A stretch of DNA of 64,000 nt from CAYYYP01 sp964475985 (GTDB lineage: Bacteria > Bdellovibrionota > UBA1018 > CAYHWW01), in contig CAYYYP010000001.1 of the NCBI GenBank assembly GCA_964475985.1, positions 124,001 through 188,000 of the forward strand. The letters are read 5' to 3'. The first letter of the stretch is position 1; the number at the start of each line of letters is the position of its first letter. Positions 26,560-35,568 of the stretch are shown piece by piece. Both the position numbers and the translations under genes were made by a program. Below the pieces are notes generated by a model. That model saw nothing but the letters and a program-made list of their open reading frames with translations. It did not search any database and had not been told where the DNA came from.

Positions 26560-27192
26560 CTACGCTTCAGTGGTCTTTGAGTCTAGGCCTTCACCTAGAG
26601 CATAACGCGCAAAGCGGCGAATGCTGATGTTCTCACCAAGTTTTGCAACAAGATTGGTCTGTAGCTCAGCAACCGTCACATCAGGGTTTTTCACAAACGC
26701 TTGCTTCATCAGACAAACATCGTCGATGAGTTTGTTGATTTTACCTTCAAGGATTTTTTCAATGACAGGCGCTGGCTTGCTTGCATTTTTAGGATCTTGA
26801 GCGAGCTGAGCCTTAAAAATTTCTTTTTCTTTCTCAAGGTAAACGGAAGAGACCTCTTCTGGCTTAACGTAAAGCGGCGCTGCAGCAGCAATGTGCATAG
26901 AGACATCACGCAAGAAGTTTTTGAACTCTTCATTACGAGCTACGAAATCCGTTTCACAGTTGACCTCGAGCAACACACCAATACGGCCCTCGCCGTGGAT
27001 GTAAGCACCCACAAGACCTTCTTTAGCGGTACGACCAGATTTTTTCGCCGCTGCCGAAAGCCCTTTTTTACGCAAAATCTCAATGGCCTTTTCAAGACCA
27101 CCTTGAGACTCCTCAAGGGCCTTCTTACAATCCATCATTCCAGCGCCAGTTTTTTCGCGCAGATCCTTCACTAAACTTGCAGAAATTTCCAT
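26560..27192 (-). CDS. tsf: Translation elongation factor Ts (short form)
   Basis: 210 residues, the short EF-Ts type seen in several phyla (E. coli has 283). It exchanges GDP on EF-Tu. Seen: KDLREKTGAGMMDCKKALEE, the UBA-like start, then GRIGVLLEVNCETDFVARNE with the TDFV exchange motif. It lies 29 nt after rpsB, as nearly everywhere in bacteria. Confidence 0.96.
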   Translation of the reverse strand: MEISASLVKDLREKTGAGMMDCKKALEESQGGLEKAIEILRKKGLSAAAKKSGRTAKEGLVGAYIHGEGRIGVLLEVNCETDFVARNEEFKNFLRDVSMHIAAAAPLYVKPEEVSSVYLEKEKEIFKAQLAQDPKNASKPAPVIEKILEGKINKLIDDVCLMKQAFVKNPDVTVAELQTNLVAKLGENISIRRFARYALGEGLDSKTTEA

Positions 27193-27221
27193 AACAACAC
27201 CTTTTTAAATCGAATGAATTC

Positions 27222-28136
27222 TTAAGACTTTTGGGCGGTTTCAGTAGCTTCCGCAGCCGCAGCTGTCGGAGCGGCCGGAGCCGCCGCAGTGAGATCCACG
27301 CTTTGAGTCACTTCTTCTTGTTGGGCAATGTCGGCCTCGTCAGTACCACGCAGGTCGATATCGCCTTCAAAACGAGAAACTTTCTTCTCTTCAGTTTTCT
27401 CTTCGGCTTCAAGCTTAGCGGCAAGAGCAGCATCGGCACGAAGACGCTCTTGGAAGAGATGTTCGCCTTCAATGCAAGCTTCTGCAATGAGATGGCAGAA
27501 AAGGCGGATGGAACGAATCGCATCGTCGTTTCCGGGGATGACATAATCAATGTTGTCAGGGTTACAGTTTGTGTCCACGACGGAAATTACGGGAATTCCA
27601 AGCTTGTTCGCTTCTTTAACTGCAATATGTTCTTTTTCTGGATCGATGATGAAAAGCGCGCCAGGCAACTTCTTCATATCTTTGAATCCGCCAAGATTGC
27701 TTTCGAGCTTTTCTGCCTCACGATTGAGCATTGCTTGTTCTTTTTTAGGCAGAGATACGAACTCGCCATTTTCCTTCGAAGCTTCGATCTTTTTCAAACG
27801 GTCAATGGAGGCCTTAACGGTTTGGAAATTGGTGAGCGTACCGCCCAACCAACGGTTTGCAACATAGTACTGAGCAGAACGGTTGCACTCTTCAATAATA
27901 ATATCTTTGGCTTGCTTCTTAGTTCCAACGAAAAGGACCTTTTTACCTTCGGCAGTCACTGCTTTTACCGCATCTGCGGCATCCCGAGCGAGCTTCACCG
28001 TCTTTTGAAGATCGATGATGTAAATTCCGTTTCTTGCGCCAAAAACGTAGGGCTTCATTTTGGGGTTCCATCGTTGTGTTTGATGACCGAAGTGAACGCC
28101 TGCTTCTAAAAGTTCTTTCATTGTAACATTTGCCAT
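27222..28136 (-). CDS. rpsB: 30S ribosomal protein S2 with long C-terminal extension
   Basis: 304 residues. The S2 core covers about residues 1-235 ([47 protein letters not shown]). A further 65 residues of charged then Ala/Pro/Thr-rich sequence extend beyond it, of a kind seen in some deltaproteobacterial S2 proteins. AAAGGA precedes the ATG. It is the first gene of the long minus-strand run down to 16.5 kb. Confidence 0.96.
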   Translation of the reverse strand: MANVTMKELLEAGVHFGHQTQRWNPKMKPYVFGARNGIYIIDLQKTVKLARDAADAVKAVTAEGKKVLFVGTKKQAKDIIIEECNRSAQYYVANRWLGGTLTNFQTVKASIDRLKKIEASKENGEFVSLPKKEQAMLNREAEKLESNLGGFKDMKKLPGALFIIDPEKEHIAVKEANKLGIPVISVVDTNCNPDNIDYVIPGNDDAIRSIRLFCHLIAEACIEGEHLFQERLRADAALAAKLEAEEKTEEKKVSRFEGDIDLRGTDEADIAQQEEVTQSVDLTAAAPAAPTAAAAEATETAQKS

Positions 28137-28373
28137 TTAAATAAATCCTTTCTGAATCTGACCTGCTTTTGGTTTCCACTTCGGGCTCAAAGGACATAAG
28201 TACTTTGTAAGCCGCCCATGGAGGCCTCCACCCCGCTCCTCCTTTTTTCAAAGAGACCAATGCGGCGAACCAATTCCTTTTTGTCGTGCGAAATCTAACA
28301 CTTCGCCAAAAAGATACCGATTCACGAGGTGTGTGAATTGTGATTTCCACCCTTAACAGGTGGCTTTATAAAG
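28137..28373 (-). other. Leader and promoter region of rpsB (237 bp)
   Basis: The region between the transaldolase gene and rpsB holds a perfect 12-bp palindrome TGGAGGCCTCCA (28219-28230) about 85 nt before the rpsB start. In a leader transcript it would form a short hairpin. S2 leaders are autoregulated in other bacteria, but I cannot match this one to a known leader and could not pick a convincing promoter. Confidence 0.35.
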
Positions 28374-29102
28374 TTAAAGTTCAAAACCTGCTTGTTCCGC
28401 ATCTTTCTTAAAAGTGCGTACGGTATCCAAGCTCAACTGGGTGAGGTCTTTGCCGAGTCCCGATAGTTTTGCGAGGATATCAAACGGAACGGTGATGATC
28501 TGGCAACCCGTCTGATCCGCCTGAATAATATTATAAACTTCGCGGGTACTGGCCCAAAGGAGCTCGGCCTTAGGTTCCAAGGCGCATATCTCCCGGGCCG
28601 CCATCATGAGAGCGGTGGCATCTCGACCGGTATCGGAAACCCGCCCCGCAAACACTGAAACTACCGTGGGAGCACCACCCTTTACCGCCTGGACGGTTTC
28701 GTGAACTTGGGAAAGCGTCAAAAGGGCCGTCACGTTCAATTGGACCTTAGAATGACTCAGCTTCTGAATCAAAGGAATGGAACTTTGACCCTCTGAATTG
28801 GTGATGGGAATTTTGACGTAAACATTTTTCCCCCACTGGGCGATTTCAGAAGCCTGGCGCTCCATATCACGAAAGTCATCGGCAAAAACTTCGAATGAAA
28901 TGGGCCGATCCGAAATGGTGGTCAAAATTTCTTTAGCAAAGGCACGATAATCCCGCACGCCGGCTTTCTTCAGCAACGAAGGATTCGTGGTAAAACCGGA
29001 AACTATATTTTCGCGATACATTTTCAGCATGGAATCGCGATCGGCGCCGTCGGCGTAGAGTTTTACTTTCAGAGTGGCTGCAGAGGGGGTGGAATTTGTC
29101 AT
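28374..29102 (-). CDS. tal: Transaldolase (small TalA/fructose-6-phosphate aldolase-like class)
   Basis: 242 residues. It transfers dihydroxyacetone units between sugar phosphates in the pentose phosphate pathway. Seen: VKLYADGA near the N-terminus, FTTNPSLLKKAG, VYVKIPITN with the Schiff-base lysine, LNVTALLTLSQ and VFAGRVSDTGRD. The size fits the short transaldolase/FSA subfamily more than the 300-residue class I type, so aldolase activity is possible. A weak TTGCGC-17-TATTCC promoter candidate lies 11 nt before the ATG and no Shine-Dalgarno is seen. Confidence 0.9.
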   Translation of the reverse strand: MTNSTPSAATLKVKLYADGADRDSMLKMYRENIVSGFTTNPSLLKKAGVRDYRAFAKEILTTISDRPISFEVFADDFRDMERQASEIAQWGKNVYVKIPITNSEGQSSIPLIQKLSHSKVQLNVTALLTLSQVHETVQAVKGGAPTVVSVFAGRVSDTGRDATALMMAAREICALEPKAELLWASTREVYNIIQADQTGCQIITVPFDILAKLSGLGKDLTQLSLDTVRTFKKDAEQAGFEL

Positions 29103-29189
29103 ATTGATTTTAGGGAATATCTCTCAGAGGTAAGAAGCGCAAATTTATTTTCCTTTGAAAAAGGTGCCGCCACCACTAGACGGGACCTC

Positions 29190-30323
29190 ATGGCAAAGGT
29201 CGGAAAAAGTATCAGTACGGAAAACCCCAATGCGTTAAAACATATGTTTGGGGCAGAACTGCTGAAGCGAATGAGCAAAGCTATTTCTAAGGTCTACCCT
29301 TCCTTTGATGAAAAATCCTTTCTTGCGCTGGAACCAAAACTAGCGGCGCTTGAAATGAAGCCCCGCATGCAAATTTTACGGAACGCACTTTATGATCAGC
29401 TGCCTAAGGAATTTAAAACCGCAGTGAGTATCCTTTTGGAATCTACAACGAGTGGGGAATTGAACGGTTTTGATGTTTGGCCCTATACGGACTTCGTTCA
29501 AACTCATGGCCTCGAAGCGCCCCGAATTTCACTTGATGCGCTTAAGCGATTGACCAAGATTTTCACGGCGGAATTCGCCGTAAGGCCATTTTTAAAGAGA
29601 CACCCGGAGCTGACGTTAAAATATTTAATGGACTGCGCCCAAAGCACTGATGTGGACCTGCGGCGCTGGGCTTCGGAAGGTACTAGACCGCGCCTACCTT
29701 GGGGGGAGAGGCTGCACGACTTTATTCAGAATCCCTCGCAGGCGCTTTCTATTTTAGAGTGTCTAAAATTTGACGATGAACTTTACGTAAGGAAGAGCGT
29801 GTCAAACCACTTAAATGATATCGCGAAGGACCATTCCGATTTAGTGATTGCAACATTGACCGATTGGAAAGAAAAAGCCGGAATCCTGCACGCAAAAAAG
29901 ATAGATTGGGTCATTCACCGAAGTCTGCGAACCTTGATCAAAGCTGGCAACGGAAGGGCGCTTAAGTTGATAGGCGTGTCCCCAGGAGCTAAGGTTGAGA
30001 TGGGAACGATTCGCATCAATAAGAAGATGTTTAGAGTTGGGGATCGTTTGGATTTTCAGTTTAACATTCGATCGGTATCTTCCCGCCCGCAAAACATTGT
30101 GATTGATTACATTTTGCATTTTGTGAAATCGAATCAAAATACTTCGCCGAAAGTCTTTAAATTTAAAAAATTTACCTTGTTGGCGAAGGCTGAAGTCAAT
30201 CTTGCGAAAAGTCATCACTTAAGGAAAATTACAACGCGTGAGTATTATCCAGGAATACACCGCCTTGCGATTCAGGTGAACGGCGTTGTCATGGGAGAGG
30301 TTGACTGGAAACTCATTTTATAA
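29190..30323 (+). CDS. AlkC-type DNA alkylation repair glycosylase
   Basis: 377 residues. The family features are helical HEAT-like repeats (about 20-260) with WPYTDFVQTHGLEA, ISLDALKRLTKIFTAEFAVRP and DVDLRRWASEGTRPRLPWG, followed by a C-terminal beta-rich Ig-like domain (about 275-377). AlkC enzymes remove 3-methyladenine and 3-methylcytosine without base flipping; the Ig-like extension separates AlkC from AlkD. It is transcribed divergently from tal. This is the second alkylation-repair glycosylase in the window, mechanistically unrelated to the AAG-type enzyme at 9.4 kb. Confidence 0.88.
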   Translation: MAKVGKSISTENPNALKHMFGAELLKRMSKAISKVYPSFDEKSFLALEPKLAALEMKPRMQILRNALYDQLPKEFKTAVSILLESTTSGELNGFDVWPYTDFVQTHGLEAPRISLDALKRLTKIFTAEFAVRPFLKRHPELTLKYLMDCAQSTDVDLRRWASEGTRPRLPWGERLHDFIQNPSQALSILECLKFDDELYVRKSVSNHLNDIAKDHSDLVIATLTDWKEKAGILHAKKIDWVIHRSLRTLIKAGNGRALKLIGVSPGAKVEMGTIRINKKMFRVGDRLDFQFNIRSVSSRPQNIVIDYILHFVKSNQNTSPKVFKFKKFTLLAKAEVNLAKSHHLRKITTREYYPGIHRLAIQVNGVVMGEVDWKLIL

Positions 30324-30390
30324 TGAATTTTCAATGGAGCTTTCAATTTCTTGATCAAAAGAAAAATCGTTGGGGACTATCGGGGGAGTT

Positions 30391-31059
30391 ATGGATAAAA
30401 AAAATCAAACAGATCAGTCTAAGAACACATCGGAAACATCATTGGACCTCACTCCGGCCGAAGCCGTTGCTAAACTTCTGGATGGAAATGCAAGATTTGT
30501 GAGCGGCGTTCGCTCAGTTGACTCCATGCTTACGCAGCTTAGGATGGCCGACTTGGCTAAGGACGGACAAAAACCTTTTGCGGTAGTCCTCACTTGTTCT
30601 GACTCCAGAAGTCCTGCGGAAATGATTTTTGATCAAGGTCTAGGGGACCTCTTCGTTGTGCGGGTTGCCGGGAACGTCATTGCGCCTACCCTCCTTGCAA
30701 GTATCGAATTCGCCGTAGCAAACTTTGGATGCCCAGCGATTATGGTCTTAGGCCATACGCTTTGTGGCGCTGTCACGGCCACGATTCAGCATACGGAAAA
30801 TCCCACGGAACCGTTGCCATCGCCCCACCTTGAGGAATTGGTCGGTAGAATTCGCCCGGCAGTAGAGGCCGTAAATCGAAAAAATTCAAAGAATGATTCT
30901 GACTATTTTCGAAAGGCCACCATTGAAAATGTTTACCGAAGCATGCGGATCATTATCGACCAAAGCAAAATTGTCCGAACGCTTGTAGAATCGGGAAAAG
31001 TGTCGGTAAATGGGGCTGTGCTGGATATCGCAACCGGCGTCGTCAACGTCGTGCCATAA
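30391..31059 (+). CDS. Beta-class carbonic anhydrase
   Basis: 222 residues from the ATG at 30391, preceded by GGGGGAG; an in-frame TTG at 30370 is unlikely. It interconverts CO2 and bicarbonate. Zinc ligands Cys69 (TCSDSR), His122 and Cys125 (GHTLCGAV), and the Asp71/Arg73 dyad, are all present. There is no signal peptide, so it is cytoplasmic. It lies 67 nt after alkC and 21 nt before the DUF1275 gene, possibly one transcript. Confidence 0.94.
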   Translation: MDKKNQTDQSKNTSETSLDLTPAEAVAKLLDGNARFVSGVRSVDSMLTQLRMADLAKDGQKPFAVVLTCSDSRSPAEMIFDQGLGDLFVVRVAGNVIAPTLLASIEFAVANFGCPAIMVLGHTLCGAVTATIQHTENPTEPLPSPHLEELVGRIRPAVEAVNRKNSKNDSDYFRKATIENVYRSMRIIIDQSKIVRTLVESGKVSVNGAVLDIATGVVNVVP

Positions 31060-31080
31060 ACGAAACGAGAATCTACGTTC

Positions 31081-31842
31081 ATGTATAGACTAGAGAGAGA
31101 AGAGTTCGTTCAGGCGCCTTATGTTTCCCTTTGGTCGATCTTAGGCTTTCAAGCAGGATATATTAATGCGTTTGGGTTTTTGGCCTGCGGACGCTACGTT
31201 TCCCATGTCACAGGCTTTGGAACACAGATCGGGATGGCCATCGCCAACAGTTCCATTTTTTTTGCGCTTGAGCTTTTAGGGTTCCCCCTGTCTTTCATCT
31301 TCGGTTCATTTTTCAGCGCTTTGCTCACCAGCGCGCGCATCGAACGAAAACAAAAACCACTTTTTGTGGGAGTTTCTTACTTCTTCTCCTTGGTACTGCT
31401 ATCTTTAATACTCTTAGGTAAGCTCGGCTTGTTCGGTACCTTTGGTGAACAACTCATTCAGGCCCACGACTTCGTACTACTTTTCTTGCTCTCCTTTGTC
31501 TGTGGCATGCAGAACGGATGTTTCGCCACCTTAACCAAGGGGCAGATCCGCACCACGCATTTGACGGGCATTAGCACCGATATTGGGACTGACTTGGCTA
31601 GGATTTGGTTTGGAAAGCTTAGCCCGCCAGAGCTGGATCTTACAAAAAAGATCAATATGTCCCGAATCGTTACCGTTGTCTCGTTTGCCCTGGGCTCGAT
31701 CTTATCCGTTCTGATGAGCCGCTATTTTGCCTACGGAGCCCTCACGGTTCCATTCGCAACATCTTTGGTGGTGCTGTACGCGGTTCACCATATTATTAAA
31801 GAATTAGGATCGCGACCGCGCGCGGAACTACTAAATCATTAG
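31081..31842 (+). CDS. DUF1275 (YoaK-family) membrane protein
   Basis: 253 residues with about seven hydrophobic segments. The family pattern is clear: GFQAGYINAFGFLACGRYVSH and VTGFG near the N-terminus, then CGMQNGCFATLTKGQIRTTH and LTGISTDIGTDLAR in the second half. DUF1275 proteins are inner-membrane proteins of unknown function, proposed to be transporters. It follows the carbonic anhydrase gene by 21 nt. Confidence 0.88.
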   Translation: MYRLEREEFVQAPYVSLWSILGFQAGYINAFGFLACGRYVSHVTGFGTQIGMAIANSSIFFALELLGFPLSFIFGSFFSALLTSARIERKQKPLFVGVSYFFSLVLLSLILLGKLGLFGTFGEQLIQAHDFVLLFLLSFVCGMQNGCFATLTKGQIRTTHLTGISTDIGTDLARIWFGKLSPPELDLTKKINMSRIVTVVSFALGSILSVLMSRYFAYGALTVPFATSLVVLYAVHHIIKELGSRPRAELLNH

Positions 31843-31896
31843 AAAATTTTAGGCCTGCAGATGGCATACGGAGCGGACGTACTCTACCCTTAAGAG

Positions 31897-32757
31897 ATGA
31901 CGTTGCGAAAAAATCATCTCTTCATGATGATCGTGCTTAGCTTTGCGTTGGGGTGGTTCGTCGCAACTCATTTTCCAAGGTATGCAGCAGATGGGTTGCC
32001 GGGGCTTCCGCCTGCGGCTTCCGGCATTAATAAATTAAATTTGTTTAATAAATCAGACCCGTCAAATTCGCAAAGTGCTTTAACGGACGTGGTAAAGGCA
32101 AATCTTCCGTTGAAAAAAGTTGCTTCACGTTTAAACGAAAATATTCACGAAATGCCGTTAGCTAAAATTCGCGAGATTTTACGCCAGCGGGATGAACTGG
32201 CCGAAAAAGAAAAGATTGGCGTTCGCTTTCCGCAGCCGCAAGGAGATTCTGAGCGTGCTGCTCAAGTAGAAAACTTAATGAGGGTCATTCAACCTTTGTG
32301 GCAACAATCAACTTATTGGACGGCTACTTCGACCATTGAACTTGCTCATAAGTCTCTCCTAGTTTTGCTCGTGTTTCATTACTACAACAGCGACAACGAT
32401 TTCGCAGTCGGGATGATGTCCCAAAATCCCCGGGACATTTGTTGGATTCTTGAAGGATACTTTCCTCAAGTCGAGGATCATACTTCCTTCGGCGTTAGCT
32501 CTTGTTTGGATTATGTGCGAAAAAATGGAGATTACTATTCAGTGGTGGCGGGCCTGCACTCTGTCCATTATGAAGAGGTCCAAAAATATATCGACCAGCT
32601 GGCCGTGGATATTCCTCAAGAAGGCCACCTGAATGGGGCGCTGGAAGTTATGGACTCGCTTACGCAGCGATGGTTGCCGCAGAGCGCTGGCGTGAGCTGG
32701 GCTGCGAGTTCCAAAGAAGAGTGGGGTCAGCTTCAGCAGCGGCATCGAAGATATTGA
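31897..32757 (+). CDS. Membrane-anchored protein of unknown function
   Basis: 286 residues. One N-terminal hydrophobic segment (about 8-25, LFMMIVLSFALGWFVATHF) is followed by a Pro/Gly/Asn-rich linker and a helical soluble domain (about 60-286) that should face the periplasm. Two cysteines (DICWIL, SSCLDYV) could pair. I do not recognise the family. The end is followed 59 nt later by the DUF6766 gene, whose open frame overlaps this one in another phase. Confidence 0.65.
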   Translation: MTLRKNHLFMMIVLSFALGWFVATHFPRYAADGLPGLPPAASGINKLNLFNKSDPSNSQSALTDVVKANLPLKKVASRLNENIHEMPLAKIREILRQRDELAEKEKIGVRFPQPQGDSERAAQVENLMRVIQPLWQQSTYWTATSTIELAHKSLLVLLVFHYYNSDNDFAVGMMSQNPRDICWILEGYFPQVEDHTSFGVSSCLDYVRKNGDYYSVVAGLHSVHYEEVQKYIDQLAVDIPQEGHLNGALEVMDSLTQRWLPQSAGVSWAASSKEEWGQLQQRHRRY

Positions 32758-32816
32758 AACTTACACGGGCGGCCGGCCGTACGGATTGTGGTATGCGACT
32801 TGCTGTGGAAGGCAAA

Positions 32817-33491
32817 ATGAAATCCATAAAACGCATTTTGCATGAAAACGGACTTTCCATCGCGATGTTTGGACTATTTTTCATTTTCTTTTTGGGACAA
32901 ATCGTCACCGGGCTCTATCACTACAACGATAACCAACGAGAGCACGGCCAGGCCATTGTAAATTATTGGCAGTATCTTCATACCGGGGACTTCCTAGAGT
33001 CGGTATTTGAAAACTGGGAGAGCGAATTTTTGCAGATGTGCATTTACGTCGTGTTGACGGGTTTCCTGTATCAAAGGGGCTCCGCCGGATCTAAAAACTT
33101 AACTGAACCGCAAGATGTAGACGCCGATCCGGAAGAAAGCCGGAATAAAAAAGGTGTGCCCTACCCCGTGCGACGTGGCGGACTTTTATTGGCGCTTTAT
33201 AAATATTCGTTAAGTATCGCGCTTTTTCTGCTTTTTCTTATCTCGTTCATACTTCACGCCATCTATGGAGCAGAGGCCTATACGGAAGATCACGCGCAAC
33301 ACGGAATGAAACTTGTCGTAAACGCGCTCCAATATATGGGTACATCTCGTTTCTGGTTTGAGTCCTTTCAGAATTGGCAGAGCGAATTCTTATCGGTTGG
33401 CGCCATCGTGGTGCTCTCTATTTTTTTGAGACACAAGGGTTCACCTGAATCAAAGCCGGTGGCGGCACCCCATGACGAAGAGCCTACGTGA
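32817..33491 (+). CDS. DUF6766-like membrane protein with internal duplication
   Basis: 224 residues from the ATG at 32817, which has GGAAGG just upstream; the frame is open from 32670 but the extra part is not hydrophobic or conserved. Two homologous halves (about 6-88 and 119-205) each contain two membrane helices, a HGxxIVN/HGMKLVVN segment, FENWESEFLQ/FQNWQSEFLS and a terminal helix ending in RxGSxxSK. This duplicated layout matches the DUF6766 family, whose function is unknown. It converges with the next lipoprotein gene. Confidence 0.8.
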   Translation: MKSIKRILHENGLSIAMFGLFFIFFLGQIVTGLYHYNDNQREHGQAIVNYWQYLHTGDFLESVFENWESEFLQMCIYVVLTGFLYQRGSAGSKNLTEPQDVDADPEESRNKKGVPYPVRRGGLLLALYKYSLSIALFLLFLISFILHAIYGAEAYTEDHAQHGMKLVVNALQYMGTSRFWFESFQNWQSEFLSVGAIVVLSIFLRHKGSPESKPVAAPHDEEPT

Positions 33492-33506
33492 CGGGTGAAA
33501 TAATTG

Positions 33507-35039
33507 TTATCGTCGGTGCCGTGTTTGATTACGTGGCCTGGTCGGCGCTGGCGCATTCCTTCGGGGGCGTACCGGTGCCGCGACGGCGGTGGCTTCAACT
33601 AACTCATAGTCGCCGGCTACTTGGAGCGTATTGCTTTGGCCGTTTGCAATCGCCTGATAAGTCACGAGAATGACTATGCGATTGTTGGTAGTACGAAATA
33701 CTTTTACGTCCCGCGACGAAGTATTTTGAAGGTAAGTTGTTAAGCCCTGATTGACCGACTGCAGCGGGTTAAGTCCGACTTGGGTAGAGGTATTTAAGAC
33801 TTCGCGGTTTTCATTGGACTCAAAGCTGTACAGAAATTCACTAGAGACAACGAGGTCTGAGCGCCTAATTTCATACGGCAGCGGATCCTGCATACTAATG
33901 CGATACAGACCCATCACATAACCTTGGCGCAAACATTCGACGCCAGCATTTGCTTCAATGGAGAACTGCCCATTAGGTTGAGTTGCACCGTGGTGACTTA
34001 TCGCCACTTGCGATCGGTGGCTGCTAGCCTGAAAATCATTGCGCCTATGGCTTACTACACTTTTTAATCGCCAGATCGCGCGACCATTCCTTCTAAGGGT
34101 GGACTGGACTTCGTTACCTGGAAGTTCCGTTGCTCCAAGTATAAGATTCGGGATGGCGCTATCGCACGCGCTAGTATCTGGAGCAGGCGGCTGTGGCTCA
34201 GAGGGGGCTTCGGGCTCGGGAGTAACTGGTGTTTCGGGTTGTGGCGCTGGCGTAACCACTGGCGCAACTGCTCGATAAATGCTCGCCTTTCGTTCGATCA
34301 TCGTTGACTGATAATAAGTTTCTACTTTGAGTAGCTTTCCGTCCGGCAACACGTAATACATGAAGGAAAACGCAGGTGCGTTTACGTTCTGCCAGCTCTG
34401 TGTTCGAGGTGAGGATGACGCGGAATTCGCGGGGAAGACCGCCGAAGTTTCAATTCCCGAACGGTCGGCAATGGAGAGATCTCGTTCAAACCAAAACCTT
34501 CTTTCGAAATAAGAAAGTATGACATTATCGTTTTGGCGAATTCGAAATGGAGCTAAAAATTCGACGCTGGCATTATAAGTCGCGTCACCAGGATTTAAGC
34601 ATTCAACTGTGGGAGTGACCGTCACGGGGGTAGCCGTCGTTACAAAATTCGCGCGCGCCAATACAGAGTGTCGGTTACCGTCTGCACGGTAATAAATGGT
34701 TTCTTCAAGTTCCCAATCAGACGTTCCAGTACCGCTACCGCGCGTAATTTCCGATGGGCTCTCACCCAATGGGCGAGCCGAAGCGGTAAGCGTATTGATT
34801 CGGTTGAGGCAAGTGGCCTCTCTTTCGTAACGCTCGTCTTGAGCTTGAATAGCTGCGAAATCTTGAGGAGTCTGGGGATCGGAAATGACGGTAGAAGGGA
34901 CGTTTATAGTTCCTAAATCAATGCTAACTTTTTGAGGCTGTCCGTTGCCTGGCTCGTCTTTTTTCCCACCGCAACCTGCGAGGAGGGCAATTAACGTGAT
35001 GGTAAAAAAAACATTAAAATTTAAATATTTATAGGACAT
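33507..35039 (-). CDS. Large lipoprotein of unknown function with proline-rich hinge
   Basis: 510 residues from the ATG at 35039. Lipobox LAGC near residue 19, followed by GGKKD. Two beta-rich domains (about 70-250 and 285-480) are joined by a Pro/Glu/Thr-rich hinge (about 250-280). The C-terminus is strongly basic (RPRRNAPAPTRPRNQTRHRR), which could bind peptidoglycan, nucleic acid or an acidic surface; that is inference. An in-frame start at 35051 would fall inside the promoter at 35050-35078, so 35039 is preferred and the mRNA is predicted to be nearly leaderless. Family not recognised. Confidence 0.75.
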   Translation of the reverse strand: MSYKYLNFNVFFTITLIALLAGCGGKKDEPGNGQPQKVSIDLGTINVPSTVISDPQTPQDFAAIQAQDERYEREATCLNRINTLTASARPLGESPSEITRGSGTGTSDWELEETIYYRADGNRHSVLARANFVTTATPVTVTPTVECLNPGDATYNASVEFLAPFRIRQNDNVILSYFERRFWFERDLSIADRSGIETSAVFPANSASSSPRTQSWQNVNAPAFSFMYYVLPDGKLLKVETYYQSTMIERKASIYRAVAPVVTPAPQPETPVTPEPEAPSEPQPPAPDTSACDSAIPNLILGATELPGNEVQSTLRRNGRAIWRLKSVVSHRRNDFQASSHRSQVAISHHGATQPNGQFSIEANAGVECLRQGYVMGLYRISMQDPLPYEIRRSDLVVSSEFLYSFESNENREVLNTSTQVGLNPLQSVNQGLTTYLQNTSSRDVKVFRTTNNRIVILVTYQAIANGQSNTLQVAGDYELVEATAVAAPVRPRRNAPAPTRPRNQTRHRR

Positions 35040-35049
35040 ATTGGAGCGC

Positions 35050-35078
35050 ATTCTAATTTATTAGACCAATAAGGTCAA
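35050..35078 (-). promoter_or_regulatory. Strong sigma70-like promoter, near-leaderless lipoprotein gene
   Basis: On the minus strand TTGACC (35078-35073), exactly 17 bp, then TAGAAT (35055-35050). Only 10 nt separate the -10 box from the ATG at 35039, and they contain no Shine-Dalgarno. Transcription should begin within about 5 nt of the start codon. Confidence 0.7.
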
Positions 35079-35180
35079 GTATTAATTGCTGTATCCTATT
35101 AAATCAGGGATAGGTCAGCCGCACCAGTAGCGGTAGCGGGATTGGAATTTGAAGCCGCTAACTCGACCTTTAATTCAGCA

Positions 35181-35425
35181 TCGCATTTTGTCTTTCGTAG
35201 ACGCACCATTTTTCTTTCGAAAAATGGTGCCGAGGAAGAGACTCGCCTATCCGTCTCCGCGCTATCGCGCTGCGCGGACAGGCCGACCTCGATCGCCGCC
35301 CGCAAGCGGGCACCCGGCGCTCTCCGGTCTTCTCGTCTCTTCTTATTGTGCAAAATGCCTTCGCATTTTGTCTTTCGTAGACGCACCATTTTTCTTTCGA
35401 AAAATGGTGCCGAGGAAGAGACTCG
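35181..35425. repeat. 65-bp perfect direct repeat copying the 3' end of tRNA-Leu
   Basis: Positions 35181-35245 and 35361-35425 are identical with a 180-bp period. The right copy includes the last 21 bases of the tRNA-Leu gene (35405-35425) and its downstream flank; the left copy is a stranded partial tRNA. Each copy contains an 11-bp perfect stem (35203-35230 and 35383-35410) with loop CTTTCG. The 115 bp between the copies is GC-rich with short inverted repeats. No integrase is nearby. With 35052-35180, where I see no gene, this fills the gap between the lipoprotein gene and the tRNA. Confidence 0.9.
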
Positions 35426-35490
35426 AACTCTTACGCCTTTTGGGCACTGGCTTCTAAGGCCAGCGTGTATACCAATTTCACCACCTCGGC
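35405..35490 (-). tRNA. tRNA-Leu, anticodon UAG
   Basis: 86 nt including an encoded CCA. The acceptor stem GCCGAGG/CCTCGGC pairs perfectly. The anticodon stem CTGGC/GCCAG encloses the loop CTTAGAA, giving anticodon TAG (reads CUA and other CUN codons). A long variable arm and a T-arm with GTTCGAGTC complete a type II tRNA. Two TTGACA hexamers lie upstream on the same strand (35541-35536 and 35518-35513); the former may be the -35 element. The CCA end falls inside an 11-bp hairpin with the downstream flank. Confidence 0.95.
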
Positions 35491-35568
35491 ATGGGCAACG
35501 TCTGTATGGATATGTCAAAGAATCTCCATCAGCATTGTCAAACTTCCGAGGAAGTTTCAATGGGGAAA

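Noticed and set aside
27231..28109. 292-codon plus-strand open frame opposite rpsB
   Set aside because: It is the antisense of a highly conserved ribosomal protein gene; composition is Phe/Ser/Arg-rich as expected from the complement, with no ribosome-binding site.
35181..35425. CRISPR-like repeat-spacer unit
   Set aside because: Only two copies, 65 bp long with a 115-bp spacer, and half of one is a tRNA gene; no cas genes.
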